Position numbers and translations under genes: made by a program
Notes under the pieces: generated by a model
Seen by the model: only the letters and a program-made list of their open reading frames with translations
The model's database searches: none
What the model was told of the DNA's origin: nothing
From: Norana najaformis
Taxonomy: Eukaryota > Annelida > Clitellata > Crassiclitellata > Hormogastridae
Length of the DNA: 64,000 bases
Assembly (NCBI GenBank): GCA_964023275.1
Contig: OZ029927.1
Coordinates: 20,264,762-20,328,761, forward strand
Reading direction: 5' to 3'
Part shown: in pieces, positions 22,116-33,600 of the stretch
Position numbering within the stretch: position 1 is the stretch's first letter
Layout: every line of letters starts with the position of its first letter

Positions 22116-23430
22116 AGAAGGAAAGCATACAGTGGCAACTTTCATTGTCTCGTGACTGATAGGCCTATTTGTTTTCCAAAAAACTTATTCCACGTGTACG
22201 GAAGGTTCACCGCCGAGAAACAGAACTTATCTGAATTTAGTCACATTTTTGGATGGCTAGAGAATATTAGAATGATTCATCAAGAATTTTTAATAAATTT
22301 TTTTGTAAATTAACACCTTCAAATGTGACATTGGCATTGAAAAGAGTTGCAACGAGCAAAATCGTTCGTCTGTGAGCCATATTTTACAAAAATAGCTTTA
22401 TTAATTCAGCAAATAAAGAAATTCTTAGACCTCGTCATACTTGAAGTGTACAAAAGAATGAGATAAAGGCTGCTCATAGACTAATATAATAGACATCGAC
22501 TTTTATCAACCGTTACAGTTTTACTAAGCATAAATATTTTCAATCGGAAGACGTCTAAAGAATTACTTTAATATTCAACTATAGAAATTGTTAAGTGTGT
22601 TAACACGTGGTCAAACATTACGTGGACATTCATATGTTAAGAGTGCGGCATACTAATAATTGAACTTTTCCTGGAGCTCGTTTGATGTCAAAATAGAAAC
22701 AGAAACAGCGACATTTCTAATATATTATTCTAAAATTTTGAATTTCTGATGCAAAGAAAAAGTCATGCTGTATTTGTGAGCAATTTGATGTACTTATAGG
22801 GCTTAGCTATGTCTCATACAATCCGAGCTTGCGTATTTGCGGATAGTAACTGACAAAAGGAAGTAGGTTCTGGATTACCGAATTTCTAATGTTTAATTAG
22901 CAAATCAAGGCAAAATGCGAGTGCATGTCCAGTTTCTTCAGAGCAAGGATTACCCTTGGACGAATTGATATGGTTGGCTGATCAAAGTTTCAGATCCTAA
23001 GGCCTCCTGTAAAAATTTCTTGACAAAGAATTTCTTCGAATTTTAGATGCATGCCTGCATGTAGTCGCTGGTGAATGAGATTAATTACAACGCCCCTATA
23101 AGTCGGTGGCCAACTGGGTTTCGTAGTAATCAGTTTATGGCGCTGAGAGACTGTTGCTCTCATTCTTGTAGTTGTGAAGGGTGTTTTGCCACGTGAAGAA
23201 ATGGGAGTTCTCCGTTTTCTTTTTATTCACACATGTATAGCCTTCTGGGTTTAAGACTTCAAGAGAAACTGGAAATGAAAGCTGGAAATAAATCACCCCA
23301 GGGCATACTTACGAGAGTAATGTCTCATGTGTCGCTTGTCCTCATCTGACGTCTTGTTTTGCTGTTTCCAGATTGCTACAGGCATATGCTGATTTGCACA
23401 CATCTGATAATATATATATATATATAATGC
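22116..23430. other. 3' flank of A5 and spacer
   Basis: The first 300 bases match the A2 3' flank. The rest is AT-rich with no recognised exon, RNA gene or complete element. A short (TA)n run lies at about 23409-23427. Confidence 0.5.
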
Positions 23431-23990
23431 TGTAGACCATAATACAATTAAATTTGTTGTGTCTTTATTATCATTGCTACGGTTTTATTACATCCAGAGC
23501 AGTAACAAAGCTGCATTGTTGGAAACACAGTTAAAATTTTTTGAGGGTCAGTGTTCTATAAACTTAAATAAAACTTAATTCTTAAAACTTAATTAAAACT
23601 TAATTCTTAGAATCTCAAACATGCTTCTATGAATCAGTAGTCTTTGGGCAGAGGGTGGTTTCAGTTTCAAAAACAATCAGCCAATTTTCAAAATCTCACA
23701 TGCATTTAATTAGCCGCTGTGCTGTCTTTTCAGTCTGTTTCGTCTAGAGTTTCAGTAAATATACAGAAAGTATAAATTGATGTTTCCTTGAGTAGGTATT
23801 TAAGAAAACCGTTGTGCATATTGTCGGAACTTTGCATCGGTAGATGAGTACATTGCACAAGCCCTGCAGTTGAGGCATCATTTGCATCGATTGGTAAGGT
23901 TTCGAAAGTTTTCAAGCGATTTTTTGGCTCATCGAAACTAGAGATACCTACAGACTCTGTTTCTTTCTCGTTCTAGTTCAAAGAGGAGAG
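23430..23990. repeat. Duplicated GPCR-array spacer (copy 4)
   Basis: Paralog of 13070-13555, including the - strand open frame (23730-23915) that matches 13298-13483 with few changes. Two such frames kept open in duplicates is weak evidence for coding, but no start context, splice site or domain supports it. Confidence 0.65.
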
Positions 23991-23999
23991 GTAAACGTA

Positions 24000-24310
24000 A
24001 AATTTATTGTTATTATAGTTAGAATTTGTATAGCGCCGCTTCAGAGGAAACAAAGCAGAAGTGCTCACCATGCTATGTCCAAAAGATGTTTAATGTCATT
24101 ACACGCTCAAAGTTCATAGGTTAGAAAGCAATGCTCAGATAAACAACAAATGACCTGAGGTTGGATCCCTCGCGCACACGAGGAGTTTAGCCAACGTATT
24201 CACATACAGAATTGATAGTTGAGAACATGTTCAGAGTTCGTGGACCGCGTGGCTTTAAGGATAAGGAACGAAAGGTGATGTGATCCGTCGCCATTGGCTC
24301 ACGGTTGCCT
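24000..24310 (-). mobile_element. LINE-type 3' end (paralog of 13560-13860)
   Basis: Contains cttcagaggaaac after a GCGCCGC phrase and the shared gttcgtggaccgcgtggc. Confidence 0.5.
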
Positions 24311-24424
24311 TACCGTCCAACACTTCTTTTAAGTATGTAGTATGTTTGAAGCATTCGGACTTTTAGAGGCATACGGTTTTAGCGGACATTGCAGAAAAAA
24401 CAGACCGTGTTGGTGAAAGATTTG

Positions 24425-24505
24425 TGAATTGTAATTGTAATTGTAATCTAACATTTATAATGCGCCAATTCAGGAACAGACTCATCAGAAGCGCTCCCAA
24501 CCGGA
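24425..24505 (-). mobile_element. LINE 3' end with (ATTACA)n tail, specific to the B3 unit
   Basis: On the - strand the order is GGGAGCGCTTCTGATGAG, then GGCGCATTATAAATG, then ATTACAATTACAATTAC. The B2 unit lacks it at the matching place (about 13975), so it inserted after the duplication. Confidence 0.65.
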
Positions 24506-24719
24506 ACCAGTGAGGCCACTGTCAAATACTAAAATATATAATAATATTCTTATTAATATTATTTTAGAGAAACAAATTCCAGCCAGCAGAACGGCTTTCT
24601 GGCCCATGAGAGTTCTTACTAGTGTTATGTACAATTTATTTTTATTAGAAGACAATCAGTTATTGTTACCTTTCGCCGGGACTGTACTGCAAGCCCCTGT
24701 AACTAGGCAGCCTATATTG

Positions 24720-24850
24720 AAGGCGTCCGGCAGGATGGTCTGCTCTATTTGGTAGCCCGCTTCGTCTGTAATCCAACGATTGCTGGTTCTAGGCTGCATG
24801 GCTGACTTCGTCTAGTTGTTCGTGCACAATTGTCGCCGTCATCCAACAGT
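24720..24850 (+). mobile_element. tRNA-derived SINE S1 (B3 unit)
   Basis: Paralog of 14150-14285 with TTTGGTAGCCCGCTTCG and a worn B box (GGTTCTAGGCT). Confidence 0.65.
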
Positions 24851-25077
24851 ATAATTAAGAAGTAAGCGAATAGTCAAGAAATGCACTAGCAAGGGGTACA
24901 GAACTTTGGGATTTGTCCACTGTCAGCTTAAAGGCCGAAGAGAAGACAGATTCTATTATGGGATATGAACGCTTTTTAACATACTTGCGTATTTTCCTAC
25001 TTTGGTATTATTTTTATTAATGAGATATTTATATCGCGCTATTTTACGATTTCACGTCAAAAGCTCGGGTTTCATTT

Positions 25078-25161
25078 TGTCAGAAGTGGGATTTGAATCC
25101 ATGCCCGTAGAGCCGGATTGCAACCTGAACGCATAGCCTTGGACCGTTCGGCCATCCTGAC
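25078..25161 (-). tRNA. tRNA-Leu(CAG)-like gene, upstream of B3
   Basis: 84 nt on the - strand, beginning GTCAGGATGGCCGAACGGTC and ending CCCACTTCTGACA. The acceptor stem, the anticodon arm (loop TTCAGGT, anticodon CAG), the long variable arm and a B box GGATTCAAATCCC are recognisable. The G-to-A change in the B box could weaken transcription. It lies about 230 bp upstream of GPCR B3, as its paralog does for B2. Confidence 0.7.
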
Positions 25162-25389
25162 AATATACATACATTTACCATGTATTTACCGAATGAATCG
25201 TTCCTTTGCATAAATTTATTATTCGCTGATATATACTTCATCATCATCGATATCGCATAATATGCACTTCATTATCTTCATATGATGACATCCTGGTTTT
25301 CAGGTCTACCGATGTTCTAACCCAACTCGGAGTGAGCTCTAAGTCGGTCATCATTAGCTTCCAGTGGAAGCCAAACCTCAGTGTTCAAT

Positions 25390-26475
25390 ATGACTGACGA
25401 GTGTCTGGTATTCAACAATTATACAACGATTACTAATTGGACGACAGCGCCGTCAAATTCAACACCACTCTGCTCGAATGAAACCAGCCCCTCGACGAAA
25501 TCTCGACTTAATTTCTACTACTACAATATCATCATCTCCGTAGCGGGAATCTTATGCGTAGTTGGTCTTTTGGGAAACTTTATCACAATAGCGGTGCTGA
25601 AACAAGACCCCGATAAGCGCAACACAACAAACTTCTTGCTCAAGATGCTCACAATTCTCGACAGCATTTTTATACTTTTGAATGTGTGCATATATATAAT
25701 GCGTGAATGCATTATGGCCAGGCCTGAGCTCCACGATTACGGATTATTGTTATACACGTGGTTTGTTCTTGTTGCTATGCCTGAAGTCGTCCGTATGATG
25801 ACCATATGGATCGTGGTTCTCGTTACCATTGACCGTTACCTTGCTGTGTGCAAACCGTTGCAAACCAAGTGGCGAAGCAGGCGAAGAATGAAGCTAGCAG
25901 CTCTGGTGGTGTTCATCCTGGCACTTTTGTACAACAGTCCTCGATTCTTTGAAAGCAAGATAGTTGAACTGATTCTCTCCGATAATAAAACGGTGTCATA
26001 TTTTGTGGGAAATGACTTCATTGTACGATATTATTTTCTCATATACAAAGGAATCTGCGACTTGATCTTATATCCTGCAGTTCCGCTCGTCATTCTGATC
26101 GTTCTGGACGTCCGTATCGTAAGGAAGCTGCGGATGCTGAATGCAAAACGACGACAAATGATGCAGCAGCAGATCAAAGAGGAAAAAACCATAATGGTGA
26201 TGATGGTTATTGTATTGACTGTCTTCATTCTTTGCCAGCTGCCAGAAAACATCTTATGCTTAAGCATATACTTATACTACATTAATGTTTTTGAGATAAA
26301 CCGGGTAGCGTATGATTGTTTTCGCAACGTTTCATTCACTCTCTTAGTGCTGAATTCGTCAGTTGATTTTTTCATATACTGTCTTGTATGGAAGAAATTC
26401 AATAGACTCTTGATATCAATGATGAGATGTCGCTCTAAAATGGCGACAAACAGGAGTGGCAGAGAATTACTGTGA
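25390..26475 (+). CDS. GPCR B3: FMRFamide-receptor-like rhodopsin-class GPCR, intact
   Basis: Single-exon receptor of 361 residues from the ATG at 25390 (the open frame starts at a GTG at 25381). It is a close paralog of B2: TM1 GLLGNFITIAVL, TM2 LLKMLTILDS, TM3 TIDRYLAVCKPL, NSPRFFE after TM4, FILCQLP in TM6, and NSSVDFFIYCLVWKKFN in TM7. That last motif changes the conserved Asn before F-F-x-Y to Asp, which restores the D/N-PxxY-like acidic residue. The segment after TM2 (residues about 103-125) and the region before TM7 differ most from B2; these are extracellular and would shape ligand recognition. TM3-TM5 are almost identical to B2. Confidence 0.9.
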   Translation: MTDECLVFNNYTTITNWTTAPSNSTPLCSNETSPSTKSRLNFYYYNIIISVAGILCVVGLLGNFITIAVLKQDPDKRNTTNFLLKMLTILDSIFILLNVCIYIMRECIMARPELHDYGLLLYTWFVLVAMPEVVRMMTIWIVVLVTIDRYLAVCKPLQTKWRSRRRMKLAALVVFILALLYNSPRFFESKIVELILSDNKTVSYFVGNDFIVRYYFLIYKGICDLILYPAVPLVILIVLDVRIVRKLRMLNAKRRQMMQQQIKEEKTIMVMMVIVLTVFILCQLPENILCLSIYLYYINVFEINRVAYDCFRNVSFTLLVLNSSVDFFIYCLVWKKFNRLLISMMRCRSKMATNRSGRELL

Positions 26476-27119
26476 ACTATATGTGTAGACTGCCTATTGT
26501 ATTCAGTCGCAGCTTTCACATCTTTGTCAATGATCTTTAAGTACACTAAGATATGACACTCAGTGCATCCTAAAATCCAAGTCTCGTTCCTTATAAAGAT
26601 CCTACTGCGTTGTGATGCAGCAATCGACGAATTTTTGGGCCCAATCACCGAGAATGAATTTCTCAGTGTTCCAGTGAACGAGGCTCTATGATGTGATCCT
26701 GATCTTCAGCATACCTAGATGGCACGGCTGTTTTGCCTTGACGACCACGAGGCACGCGAGTTACACAGCGAAATACGGAATGTCATATCTTAGTTTATTT
26801 AAGATCCTTGATTTTATGGCACCTGTAAACTTCATTGCATTATAGCCATCATAGGAGTGGCTCACGAAACGATCGATCTTTCAAATTATCACGTACTGTC
26901 GAAAATGAGGGATTTTGCCTGAAATGCACTCGAATCTGAAGTTTTGAGAACGTTGAACTTGACTGATTTGAATATTAAAAATTTAAATTTAAAACATTTT
27001 AAACTTTTCCTCTTTTCCTTTTCCTTTTAATAAGGAAGAGCCTCCACAGAGCCACCTTAACAAAACTTAACTTGTATATTCTTTCACGTGACTATGACAC
27101 GACCTCACCTGAATTCTAC

Positions 27120-27180
27120 AACAACTATATATATAATATAATATATATATAATATATATATAAATATATATATTTTTATA
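27120..27180. repeat. Interrupted (AT)n run
   Basis: Short imperfect counterpart of the 230-bp array at 16552-16780. Confidence 0.85.
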
Positions 27181-27599
27181 GATAATGCAACCCGTATGTT
27201 TGCATAAATCAATACCATAAAATGTGCAATTCGTGGTTGATTAAGGTAGGTTTGGTTATTTTTGTAAATAACCACAGTGGAAGCTCATGCTAATCTTACT
27301 GTCGTCAATCAAACGCTAGGGTCCACAATTTTTAAATTCTCTGTGGACTGCATTAAAAAATAAATACATTGTTTTAATGCAATCACTTCAAAGCAGAATT
27401 AAAGCGTCATCTGCTGAATTAAAATAAAAACCCAACTGTTCTGTAAACTTTAAAACTTGTTGAGTTTTCTTGCTTATCTCCTTTGAATTATATGCATTTA
27501 TAAACAATTGGAACAGATGTCAATGGCTTTGTAAACCCTTTAGGGTTGTGGTTTGAGTTGTTGTCTCTGAGTTATTTTTACAGACATCACGTACGTTTT

Positions 27600-27880
27600 T
27601 TGGAATTTTTTGGAACATTTTTTGCCCAGTAAAGTGCGTTTTTTCAGTTCCTTAATGTCATTCAAGGACAGTCTTAAGACTAACTTGTTTCAACTTGCTT
27701 AACCACTATAGCCTGACACCTGGAGTCCCTTACCTAACGGATTTCGACTTTGCTTCTCCAGCGGATTATGATTCTTGACTACGACCTCACTTGAAGTGAC
27801 CATTTATTGAAACAATATGCGTTATGGTAACAGCGCCATTGAACTCTGCATATTAGATTAGTTCAACTCGGATATTGTCT
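27600..27880 (+). mobile_element. LINE 3' end with ORF C-terminus
   Basis: Encodes the C-terminal FKDSLKTNLFQLA near 27657-27700, then the 3' UTR with ctccagcggattatg and acagcgccattgaactctg, ending in ATTAGATTAG. The family matches 16930-17095 and 33560-33820. Confidence 0.65.
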
Positions 27881-27999
27881 GTGTTATGCTCTTCTCAAAG
27901 CTTAAGTATTAAATTGCTCAGAGGAGCGACTTTCGAAATAACCTATCTTTGCCAACGATGAAAAGGATGACAAAGTGCTGTGGCACACATGAGTGTGAA

Positions 28000-28590
28000 T
28001 GTGCGATTCGTGGTTGATTACGTTTTGGTAATTTTGTAAGTAGCCAAAGAGGAAGCGCAAACTAACAGTATTATTGTCAATCAAATGCTCAGAACCACAA
28101 ATTTTGAATGCTCATCCTGCTACCTTAGCAAATACATTGTGTTTCGATGCAATTGTTTCAAATCTGCTAAATGTTTACGACCATTTATTGTGTTAATATA
28201 AAAATTCAGCAGTTCTGTAAACAGCGAAGCTTGTAATTTCTCTTTTTCCTATTTATTTGCGTTGAATTCTATGCATATATAGACAACAATTTATGAAAAT
28301 CGTTTTGTTATATGGGACACTTCCAATGGTTATTAAACAGCGCTGGACCTAACGGGTTTGTTAACCTTTTAGGGTTGTTCGTTGCTAGGCAGCAGCAGAG
28401 AACTTTTGTAAGTTATATTATTCTTGTCTTTTGCTTTTTGGTTTGCTAAAACAATATTTTGAAAAACTCTCCCCGCATCTATTTTTGATTTGTTCAATTT
28501 CATATCATTTCAGTCTCAACTCTTTCAGCTGGGTTATAAGCAAAAGCTGCCTCTATGTCACAGTGGACTGATCTTTTTAATTCACTTGAT
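28000..28590. other. Repeat-rich spacer, no gene seen
   Basis: Contains a second partial copy of the sequence after 16820/27200 (gtggttgattacgttttgg versus gtggttgattaaggtttgg), hence an old duplication. No exon found. Confidence 0.45.
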
Positions 28591-28799
28591 TGCGGCTTGT
28601 TTTTGGTGCCCATCGATTGATGCCCTGTGCATTTGATACTGGCGCCATAGAAGCTGTTGATTTGTAGTTGTTACTATGCTTGTATTTTCTGTTGTTGATA
28701 AGTCAATAAACGGCTTCAAAAGAATACAGCTGTGAAAGGCCGATAGACAGAAATTGGCCACCGAGTTTCTTATTGTGTTCTTAGTCCTCACTGGCGCAG

Positions 28800-28880
28800 A
28801 AGGAAATTGATATTGTAATGGCAGATTCATTTAGCGCCTTACAGCACGAAAGCACGATGAAACAAAACGGATTTCAAGCG
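28800..28880 (-). mobile_element. LINE 3'-end remnant
   Basis: Contains a tattgtaatgg tail and a tttagcgcctta phrase as in the other LINE ends, but is worn. Confidence 0.4.
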
Positions 28881-29029
28881 CTTACGGAATCTAAGTACCG
28901 TAAAAGACCAAGGATCTCGTATCATAGCAACCTCGTGTCACAGGTTGCTAGGCAACCTATGCGAGAACGTTAGACCAACGACAATTGTAAAAGGTACAAG
29001 CATGTAAGAACTGTAGGTTTCACACGACT

Positions 29030-29215
29030 GCTGTGTACTGTTCTAGTGGTTAGCTTACGGGAATGTCAATTCAGAGGTAAAAGATTTGAACTTCAAACCT
29101 CTGGGTTAGGAATCTAGCTTATAGCGGAGTTCGCTAGGGGCGCAAGTGGAGCAGAAACTTCGAAACATGTTTCTGCTCTGAAAGATCTTTCAAAATGTCT
29201 GCTCCATTGCGCCCA
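29030..29215. mobile_element. SINE remnant with GCAGAAA hairpin body
   Basis: Contains TTCTAGTGGTTAGC (A-box-like), a GCGCAAGTGGAGCAGAAAC stretch and the inverted pair GCAGAAAC/GTTTCTGC at about 29152-29190. It is related to 8620-8770 and 61830-61930. Parts in both orientations suggest a composite or rearranged copy. Confidence 0.5.
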
Positions 29216-29394
29216 GTGGTAAAGTCAGCTTTAAAATGAGTACACCGACCGCACACTGTCAGCTGGAAGAGCCGGCGGCGAGGATATGACGTCAGCCGAA
29301 CCCATGATCTGATACTAAGAAAATCGAGTTGCTAACACTTCGAACCCTTAGCTGTCTCTTGTATTTAGATCAAGAGACCGTTATTCTTATCGAA

Positions 29395-29540
29395 TTCAAT
29401 GTAGTAGAAGAGGTAATGTAATGTAATGGAACAATCATATGAAGAGGTTATGTAATATAATATAACAAGCATTTATATCGCGCCTTTCAAGCATCTCTCA
29501 AAAGCGCTTAGAATCTCTCTGCTGAATCAATAAATACATC
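29395..29540 (-). mobile_element. 3' end of the CR1/L2-type LINE seen at 37455-39150
   Basis: On the - strand AAGCGCTTTTGAGAGATGC, then GGCGCGATATAAATGC and an ATTACAT tail. The phrase matches the 3' end of the long LINE (gcgcttttgagaggttc at 39101). Confidence 0.6.
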
Positions 29541-30615
29541 GAGAACGCTGCTTTCCCTATATCATCAGCAATGCTGAGTCGAACTGCTTAGCCGTTCACT
29601 GTCCATATTGATAAGACCCACATAGGTCCCATCAAATATTTACTGGCATGCTCGAAGTGTTATAAGCTCTTGCTCAGTGACTGAAGTAGAACCCAGTTTC
29701 TACTTGTGCTCTTAGAATTAAACTGTTGTCCAACGTTTCTTTTAAACCAGTGTCCTGCAGCATGCTATTTTACCTATTTATTTATTTTTAAAGCACTCAA
29801 TACACGATCCTTATAAGTAAATCTTAATCTGAAGCGCGAAACAAGTGTGCGAAAAATATGTCCACGACTGTTACACGGAGTCCAATCAGCAGGGTCGAAA
29901 CCGCAAACGTTAGAATAAAGACTAAATGCGCTACCGAAGTCATAAACCTCTACCTCTCTGCGCTAGCGTAACTCAATAATTGTTGTACGAAAGAAATGCT
30001 GAACGAACAAAGTGCCAGTTACATTTTTATACTTTTTTAGTTATCATTACACCCGTATGCTTGCTACCAGTCACTATCCTTGGTTATTACTTATCGTTAT
30101 ACATGTTAATCATTACTACACTTGTTAGTTTTAACCATGCCTTTATTTAATTTACAGAGTTACTGGTCCAGACCTTTTCAATTATACAATCACTGATTAA
30201 AGACTAGAAAAACTGCACAAAATGCCCGGATGTGACAACCGAGTAACGACAGTACTGGAAGACTGCAAATTGTAATCTCAGTTTTTGTGGTGCTTAATAA
30301 ACCCGGAAACTGGGAGTGTATAAGCTCAAGATTACGAAAGAAAAATACCTGATAAAAACCGGGAAACTAAAAGATCATCAATATTACCTCATATCAAACA
30401 CATTGAGGCAAAGTTTACATAATCTCCTTGTATGTTTGTCTACCCTAGTCATGAGTATTCCTGATAACTATCCCTATTATGTCAACACTATACTTGTAAA
30501 TTATTGCTATACATGTTAGTCATAACTGCATATACTTATTACTAATAACTATACTAATCACTATATAATGTTACTAGTGACTACAGTTGTTAGCTGTCAC
30601 TGTACTTGTTAGCAT
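29540..30615. other. 3' flank of L1, paralogous to the 3' flank of L2
   Basis: From about 30000 the sequence matches 43235-43461 plus 45815-46157. Shared phrases include gattaaagactagaaaaac and gtggtgcttaa. The point near 30270-30276 corresponds to the insertion site of the 2353-bp transposon in unit 2 and is empty here. Repeated ACTATACTTGTTA-type phrases occur in both copies. No exon seen. Confidence 0.6.
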
Positions 30616-33600
30616 CTATACTCTCGTATCTGAACAGTTGGCGTACACAGAATGCGGCTGTGTGCTGTTAGCGTATACACATTCCTGTGGAGCTGTTCCA
30701 CGAGTATTTCCTTTCGGTACCAGATCCAATTCCGCGTAGATGATTTTATTCGGAGACTTTTCTGAAGGCGATCGAATAGATTGGCTTGGCATAACCACGG
30801 CGTAGACGTTATTGGGAGCATCCTCCCTGGTCATTGACGTCGTCGAAGGGGAATCGTGGCTTGGTTCAGGTTCATGGGATTGGCTATGTCAATATAATAC
30901 ACATCCCATTCATATTTCAGATGTAAATATATCCTATACGAAGCGTATTGATGAGCTCTTACAAATTCACTGACATCATTGAAGGCACTTGTGCAACCGG
31001 GTGGTGTTTGGTAGCTCGCTGGGTCTTTAATCCAGCGACTGCGGGTTCGAGTCCGCTGAGTGGACTCTGTGTAGAGACCCTGGTGAAGTTGTTTGCGCAC
31101 ACATATGTCATTCACCTCAGACTCAGATGTACTGACCTTGTGTGCGTAATGTGAGCAATGGATATACAAATAAACAAAAAAATAAATGGAAAACTTGATA
31201 AATAAGTAAACAAATAAATAAACAAACAAAATAAATAAATAAGCTAATAAATAGGCAAATAATTAAATAAAGAAATAAATAAAATAAGCAAATAAATTAA
31301 CAACTAAACAAAAGAACAAACCAACTAATGTAAATATAAATAAATAAACAAATAAATAAAAAACAAACAAATGAAGAAATAGTTTTAAAAACAAGTAAAA
31401 CTAGGTACATTCGGGAATTCATGAAAACATTTGGCGAAGAAAGAACTCAAGTGGTCATTTGGAATTCAACACCGATTCCACAAAGCTTCTTTCCATTATG
31501 GCGGAATATGTTTAATATTATAAAATAATCTACTATGGATTTAATTTATTTTCGCTACTCATTAATAAGATTTATCATTTTCACGTGAAAAATGTAGTAC
31601 ACAATTTAAGCAACAGGAAGGAAGGTCCAAGGAAAAACTGAACTGTTTTCAGTGAACTTTATACAGCTTTCGGCATATTCGCCATAATGACGAAGAGTTG
31701 ATTTTATTAAAACGAGTTATTAATCATTAAAATTCTAGATATAATCAGCAAATTCTAACAGACTCTGTAATATTGATTCTTTGCTACATAAAGTCGTCAG
31801 CTTCATGTTTACTCATCTATTCGTCTAAGATAATGACGATTATTACCAACTGCTTTATTAATTACTAGTTGCTCTTATAAAGACCTCTTAAAAGATTAAT
31901 GACTAGCTGTTCTTATTAAGACCGAGATTTTAATATTCTCTATTAGGAATTTAATCGGTAAATTCTAACAAGTGTAATTTAAATCGCATTGTGCCTGACT
32001 TGCAATGCAATTTGAAACAAATTATGTCGGAGCAATATAAGCATAAATTAAAGTCATTAAGACTGCTAGTGTTTAGCAATTAATTGAGTTAGATAATTGA
32101 TATAATATAGAATATTCAAATTAAGAAAACTGCGAACCTGCGTCGTAGTTTGATGGAAACAACAACTGTTACAACGACGATTAAAATCACCAGACAAGCA
32201 ATTCCGAGACCAATCATGAGAAGCATTCCTAGAACAGGCAGCCAATCAGAGGGAGACAAATAATTGTCTAAACAATTATGGCCGATCTAATTAGATTTCA
32301 TGTAAATTAATCGTTCCTTTATAACAATGGACCTTAGAGACGAGGTCCTAGCAGTTGAAGGGATATTTCGTCCGAAGCCTAATCTTGACAACAGGAAACG
32401 GAGCTAAACTGAACAACAGAACAACCGGGACAGTAACCGGACAACCTTTTCGTACGGGTTACACGACCTCATGACAAGTGTAAATTCCCTAGACGCAGTA
32501 CTGAAAGACAACTGCTTTAAATATTTGTCACACCTTACAATACGCCAATTCGTTGATATATTAAAGGCATATTTTCAGGGCTGGCGCCAGAGTATTTGGC
32601 GCCCTAGGCGAACCTGTCGTACTTACCGGCGATAAGTGCGATAACTAATTAATATTAAATTAACTAAGTTAATATATAACTTCATACAGTTTCTTATTTT
32701 TGTAAAATTCATTCATTAATAAATGGTGTCAAAACGGCGGCAATGTTTAAATAAATATTTCTTTATGTAGCTTTTCTGCCGCTCCCCAGAAATGCGCCGC
32801 CCTAGGCGGCCGCCTATTTCGCCTAACGGTTAAACCGGCCCTGCATATATTAAACGCACAAGGTCAGGAAAGCTCAATTTGAGGTGCGAGACAAGTATGG
32901 GTAAACAACTTGTTCTTGGTCGTTATTCGGAGTCCGCTGAGCTGGCTCGAACCTAAAATCGTTGGTTAACCGCACCGCGGCTGTCGTACAGTAGGCATAT
33001 TAGGTTCTTGACCTAGATCCATCATGTATGCGTGCGTTCTCTAGCGCGATCAATGCCAATCATCCGGAGCTTTATCTTACCACGATCGACCTATAGAATA
33101 TTCTAGTTGGACGATATGATATAGAATGGCGTTTATTCGCCTCAAAATGTAAGGTATTAGACGCTAAAAATCGATTAAATGACAATGACAAATTATCATT
33201 GTGGTTTACTTGAGCTTTGATTCGGTTGCATTTCTGCTGCCTTGTTTTTAGAATTGTCATCCGCTGTCGGAATCGGAATTGAACGGCTAACTGTATGGGA
33301 GTCGGGTATCGTGGTGGTAGGAGTTGATGAAGAAGTGGTTTGAGTTGTTGCTGTCGTGGTTTGTATCGTCGTAGTATTCGCTGGAGCTGCTGATGAATCC
33401 GGAACATAATCTAAACATTGAGTTTTTGTATACAAAATCCAAGTTACTTAGGAGCTAAACGCAAGTAATGTGCTGGGCCAATGTTGGCATAATTTTAGTA
33501 ATGATATTATACTACAACAATATGAAATGCTAATGCAGTTTTGCGTTATGTCATGTCGTTGATGTTATTCAGTCTATATTTAAGACTCGTTTGTTTCAAC

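Noticed and set aside
30609..30821. Second - strand frame (starting MLPITST) over the L1 tail exon
   Set aside because: It is the +1 shadow of the tail frame; the chosen frame fits the splice phase, ends in a stop after four Tyr motifs and is conserved in L2.
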